DNA from: Actinomycetota bacterium
GTDB taxonomy: Bacteria > Actinomycetota > Thermoleophilia > Gaiellales > Gaiellaceae
Direction of reading: 5' to 3'
Assembly (NCBI GenBank): GCA_016870235.1
Contig: VGCB01000195.1
Coordinates: 1 to 5,879 of the forward strand
Length of the DNA stretch: 5,879 bases
The position numbers were made by a program, and so were the translations under genes. Under the pieces are notes generated by a model. It saw only the letters and a program-made list of their open reading frames with translations. It was not told the DNA's origin and did not search any database. Shown in pieces: positions 4,873 through 5,879 of this stretch (its first letter is position 1; every line of letters starts with the position of its first letter).

Positions 4873-5562
4873 GTGGGATTCCTCGACGGCAAGGTCATCC
4901 TCGTCAGCGGCGGCGCTGGGGACATCGGCTCGGCCGTCGTCGACCGGTGCCGGGCCGAGGGCGCGATCGCCGTCCCTGCCGACCTCGAGGGCCCGGTGCG
5001 CCTCGACGTCCGCTCCGCCGACTCGTGGGGCGCCGCGATCGACGGGGTCGTCGCCGAGCACGGCGGCCTCGACGGCCTCGTCAACGCCGCGGGCATCCTC
5101 CGCGACGCGCTGCTGGACAAGGTCACGGACGCCGACTGGGAGCAGACCCTCGGGGTCAACCTCACCGGCACGATGCTCGGATGCCGCACCGCCGCCCCGC
5201 ACCTCGCCCGCCGCGGGGGCCGGATCGTGAACGTCTCCTCGGTGGCCGCCCGCGGCAACATGGGACAGTCGTCCTACGCATCGTCGAAGGGGGCCGTCGT
5301 CTCGCTGACGGCGACGCTTGCGCTCGAGCTCGGCCGTGAAGGCATCCTCGTCAACGCCGTCGCGCCGTGGTTCGTCGAGGGTCGCATGACGGCGACCGTG
5401 CCCGAGAAGTTCCGCGAGCGTGCGGTGCGCAAGAGCCCGCTCGGCCGGTTCGCCTCGCCCGCCGACGTCGCCTCGGTGATCGCCTTCCTGCTCGGGCCCG
5501 ACAGCGCCTACGTGAACGGGCAGACGATCACGATCTGCGGCGGCGCGACCGTCGGCTTCTAG
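4873..5562 (+). CDS. Short-chain dehydrogenase/reductase (SDR family, FabG-like)
   Basis: A 229-residue NAD(P)-dependent oxidoreductase of the classical SDR type, presumably cytoplasmic. The Rossmann glycine motif is SGGAGDIGSA (12-21), followed by NAAG (71-74), active-site Asn96 in GVNLTGT, catalytic Ser123 in NVSSVAARG, and Tyr135 and Lys139 in YASSK. The C-terminal substrate-side part (PLGRFASPADVASVIAFLL, then NGQTITICGG) resembles 3-oxoacyl-ACP reductase. It is 15-20 residues shorter than usual: the segment after the first helix, from AIAVPADLE to the LDVRSADS strand, is compressed, so the second beta-alpha unit that selects NADH or NADPH is abbreviated. The substrate cannot be told; FabG-like proteins outside fat clusters act on many alcohols and ketones. 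The GTG start gives the normal beginning MGFLDGKVILVSG. It follows the ankyrin gene on the same strand, with a possible promoter of its own. Confidence 0.9.
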   Translation: MGFLDGKVILVSGGAGDIGSAVVDRCRAEGAIAVPADLEGPVRLDVRSADSWGAAIDGVVAEHGGLDGLVNAAGILRDALLDKVTDADWEQTLGVNLTGTMLGCRTAAPHLARRGGRIVNVSSVAARGNMGQSSYASSKGAVVSLTATLALELGREGILVNAVAPWFVEGRMTATVPEKFRERAVRKSPLGRFASPADVASVIAFLLGPDSAYVNGQTITICGGATVGF

Positions 5563-5610
5563 CGCGGCCCGACCATCGCCGGCGTCCAACGTGCCGAGGG
5601 CGACGGGGCG

Positions 5611-5879
5611 TCAGGCGCCGAACAGGTCGCGGCAAGCTTCGAGCCCCGACAGTGCGGTGTCGGCTCGGCGTCGTGACCACCAGTCCTCGCGGCGGAGGAC
5701 GAGTCGCGTCACCTCCACGGTGCCGGCGCCCGAGAGCATCGGCTCCATGCCGTCCTCGCGATAGCCGAGCCCGCGAGTGACGGCGTTCGACGGCCCGTTG
5801 TCCGGGTGCGATGGTACTGCATGAACGACCGCTCGAACTCCGGCGAGGGGAGCTGCGTCCACGGCCCCATGAACCTCGC
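5611..5879 (-). CDS. GNAT-family N-acetyltransferase, C-terminal part (5' end outside the window)
   Basis: Only the last 88 residues are visible; the frame is open to the right edge, so the start lies beyond it. The segment VHAVPSHPDNGPSNAVTRGLGYREDGME is the typical end of a GNAT fold: the beta strand before a PxN-xxS-xxV-xRxLG helix and the GF/GY-x-x-DG strand seen in RimJ/RimL-like and other acetyl-CoA-dependent enzymes. It is followed by VEVTRLVLRREDW, the last strand. A GTG at 5862 could begin an 83-residue ORF, but that would lack the acetyl-CoA binding loop, so an upstream start is expected. It converges on the SDR gene with 48 bp between the stops; no clear hairpin terminator was seen there. 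Substrate unknown. Confidence 0.72.
   Translation of the reverse strand, partial: EVHGAVDAAPLAGVRAVVHAVPSHPDNGPSNAVTRGLGYREDGMEPMLSGAGTVEVTRLVLRREDWWSRRRADTALSGLEACRDLFGA

Noticed and set aside
5563..5610. Bidirectional terminator between the SDR and GNAT genes
   Set aside because: The 48 bp are GC-rich, but no stable hairpin with a U-run was found on either strand.

Overview
The window is a GC-rich bacterial segment centred on a selenocysteine formate dehydrogenase locus. Strong G/C third-position bias, an upstream TAnnnT element six bases from four of the start codons (the leaderless pattern common in Actinobacteria) and the protein types fit a high-GC actinobacterium or a relative such as Thermoleophilia. 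This taxonomic guess is an inference; no marker gene is present.

Layout, left to right. Positions 1-30 (minus) hold only the first ten codons of a gene whose start overlaps the stop of the next one. Positions 30-1976 (minus) encode a molybdopterin formate dehydrogenase catalytic subunit. Its reading frame is interrupted by a single TGA at 1725-1727, exactly where the catalytic selenocysteine belongs. A bacterial SECIS hairpin with the GGUCU loop follows at the same distance as in E. coli fdhF, so this is one intact 648-residue selenoprotein and not two ORFs or a pseudogene. It lacks the usual N-terminal [4Fe-4S] domain. A 110-bp divergent intergenic region (1977-2086) carries a canonical LysR-type box (ATAG-N7-CTAT). 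It separates the dehydrogenase from a LysR-family regulator (2087-2998, plus). Positions 2999-3225 are non-coding and hold three 40-bp REP-like repeat units and a 14-bp tandem duplication. Positions 3226-4026 (minus) encode FdhD, the sulfurtransferase that activates formate dehydrogenases. Divergent from it is an ankyrin-repeat lipoprotein (4083-4811, plus), then a short-chain dehydrogenase (4873-5562, plus). The C-terminal part of a GNAT acetyltransferase (5611 to the right edge, minus) closes the window.

How the genes work together: the dehydrogenase oxidises formate (or reduces CO2), FdhD delivers sulfur to its molybdenum cofactor, and the LysR protein probably controls the divergent operon through the ATAG-N7-CTAT site. 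The partial gene at the left edge, translationally coupled to the dehydrogenase, probably encodes its electron-transfer partner. The ankyrin lipoprotein, SDR and GNAT proteins have no evident link to formate metabolism. Production of the dehydrogenase requires a Sec system (selA, selB, selC, selD) elsewhere in the genome.
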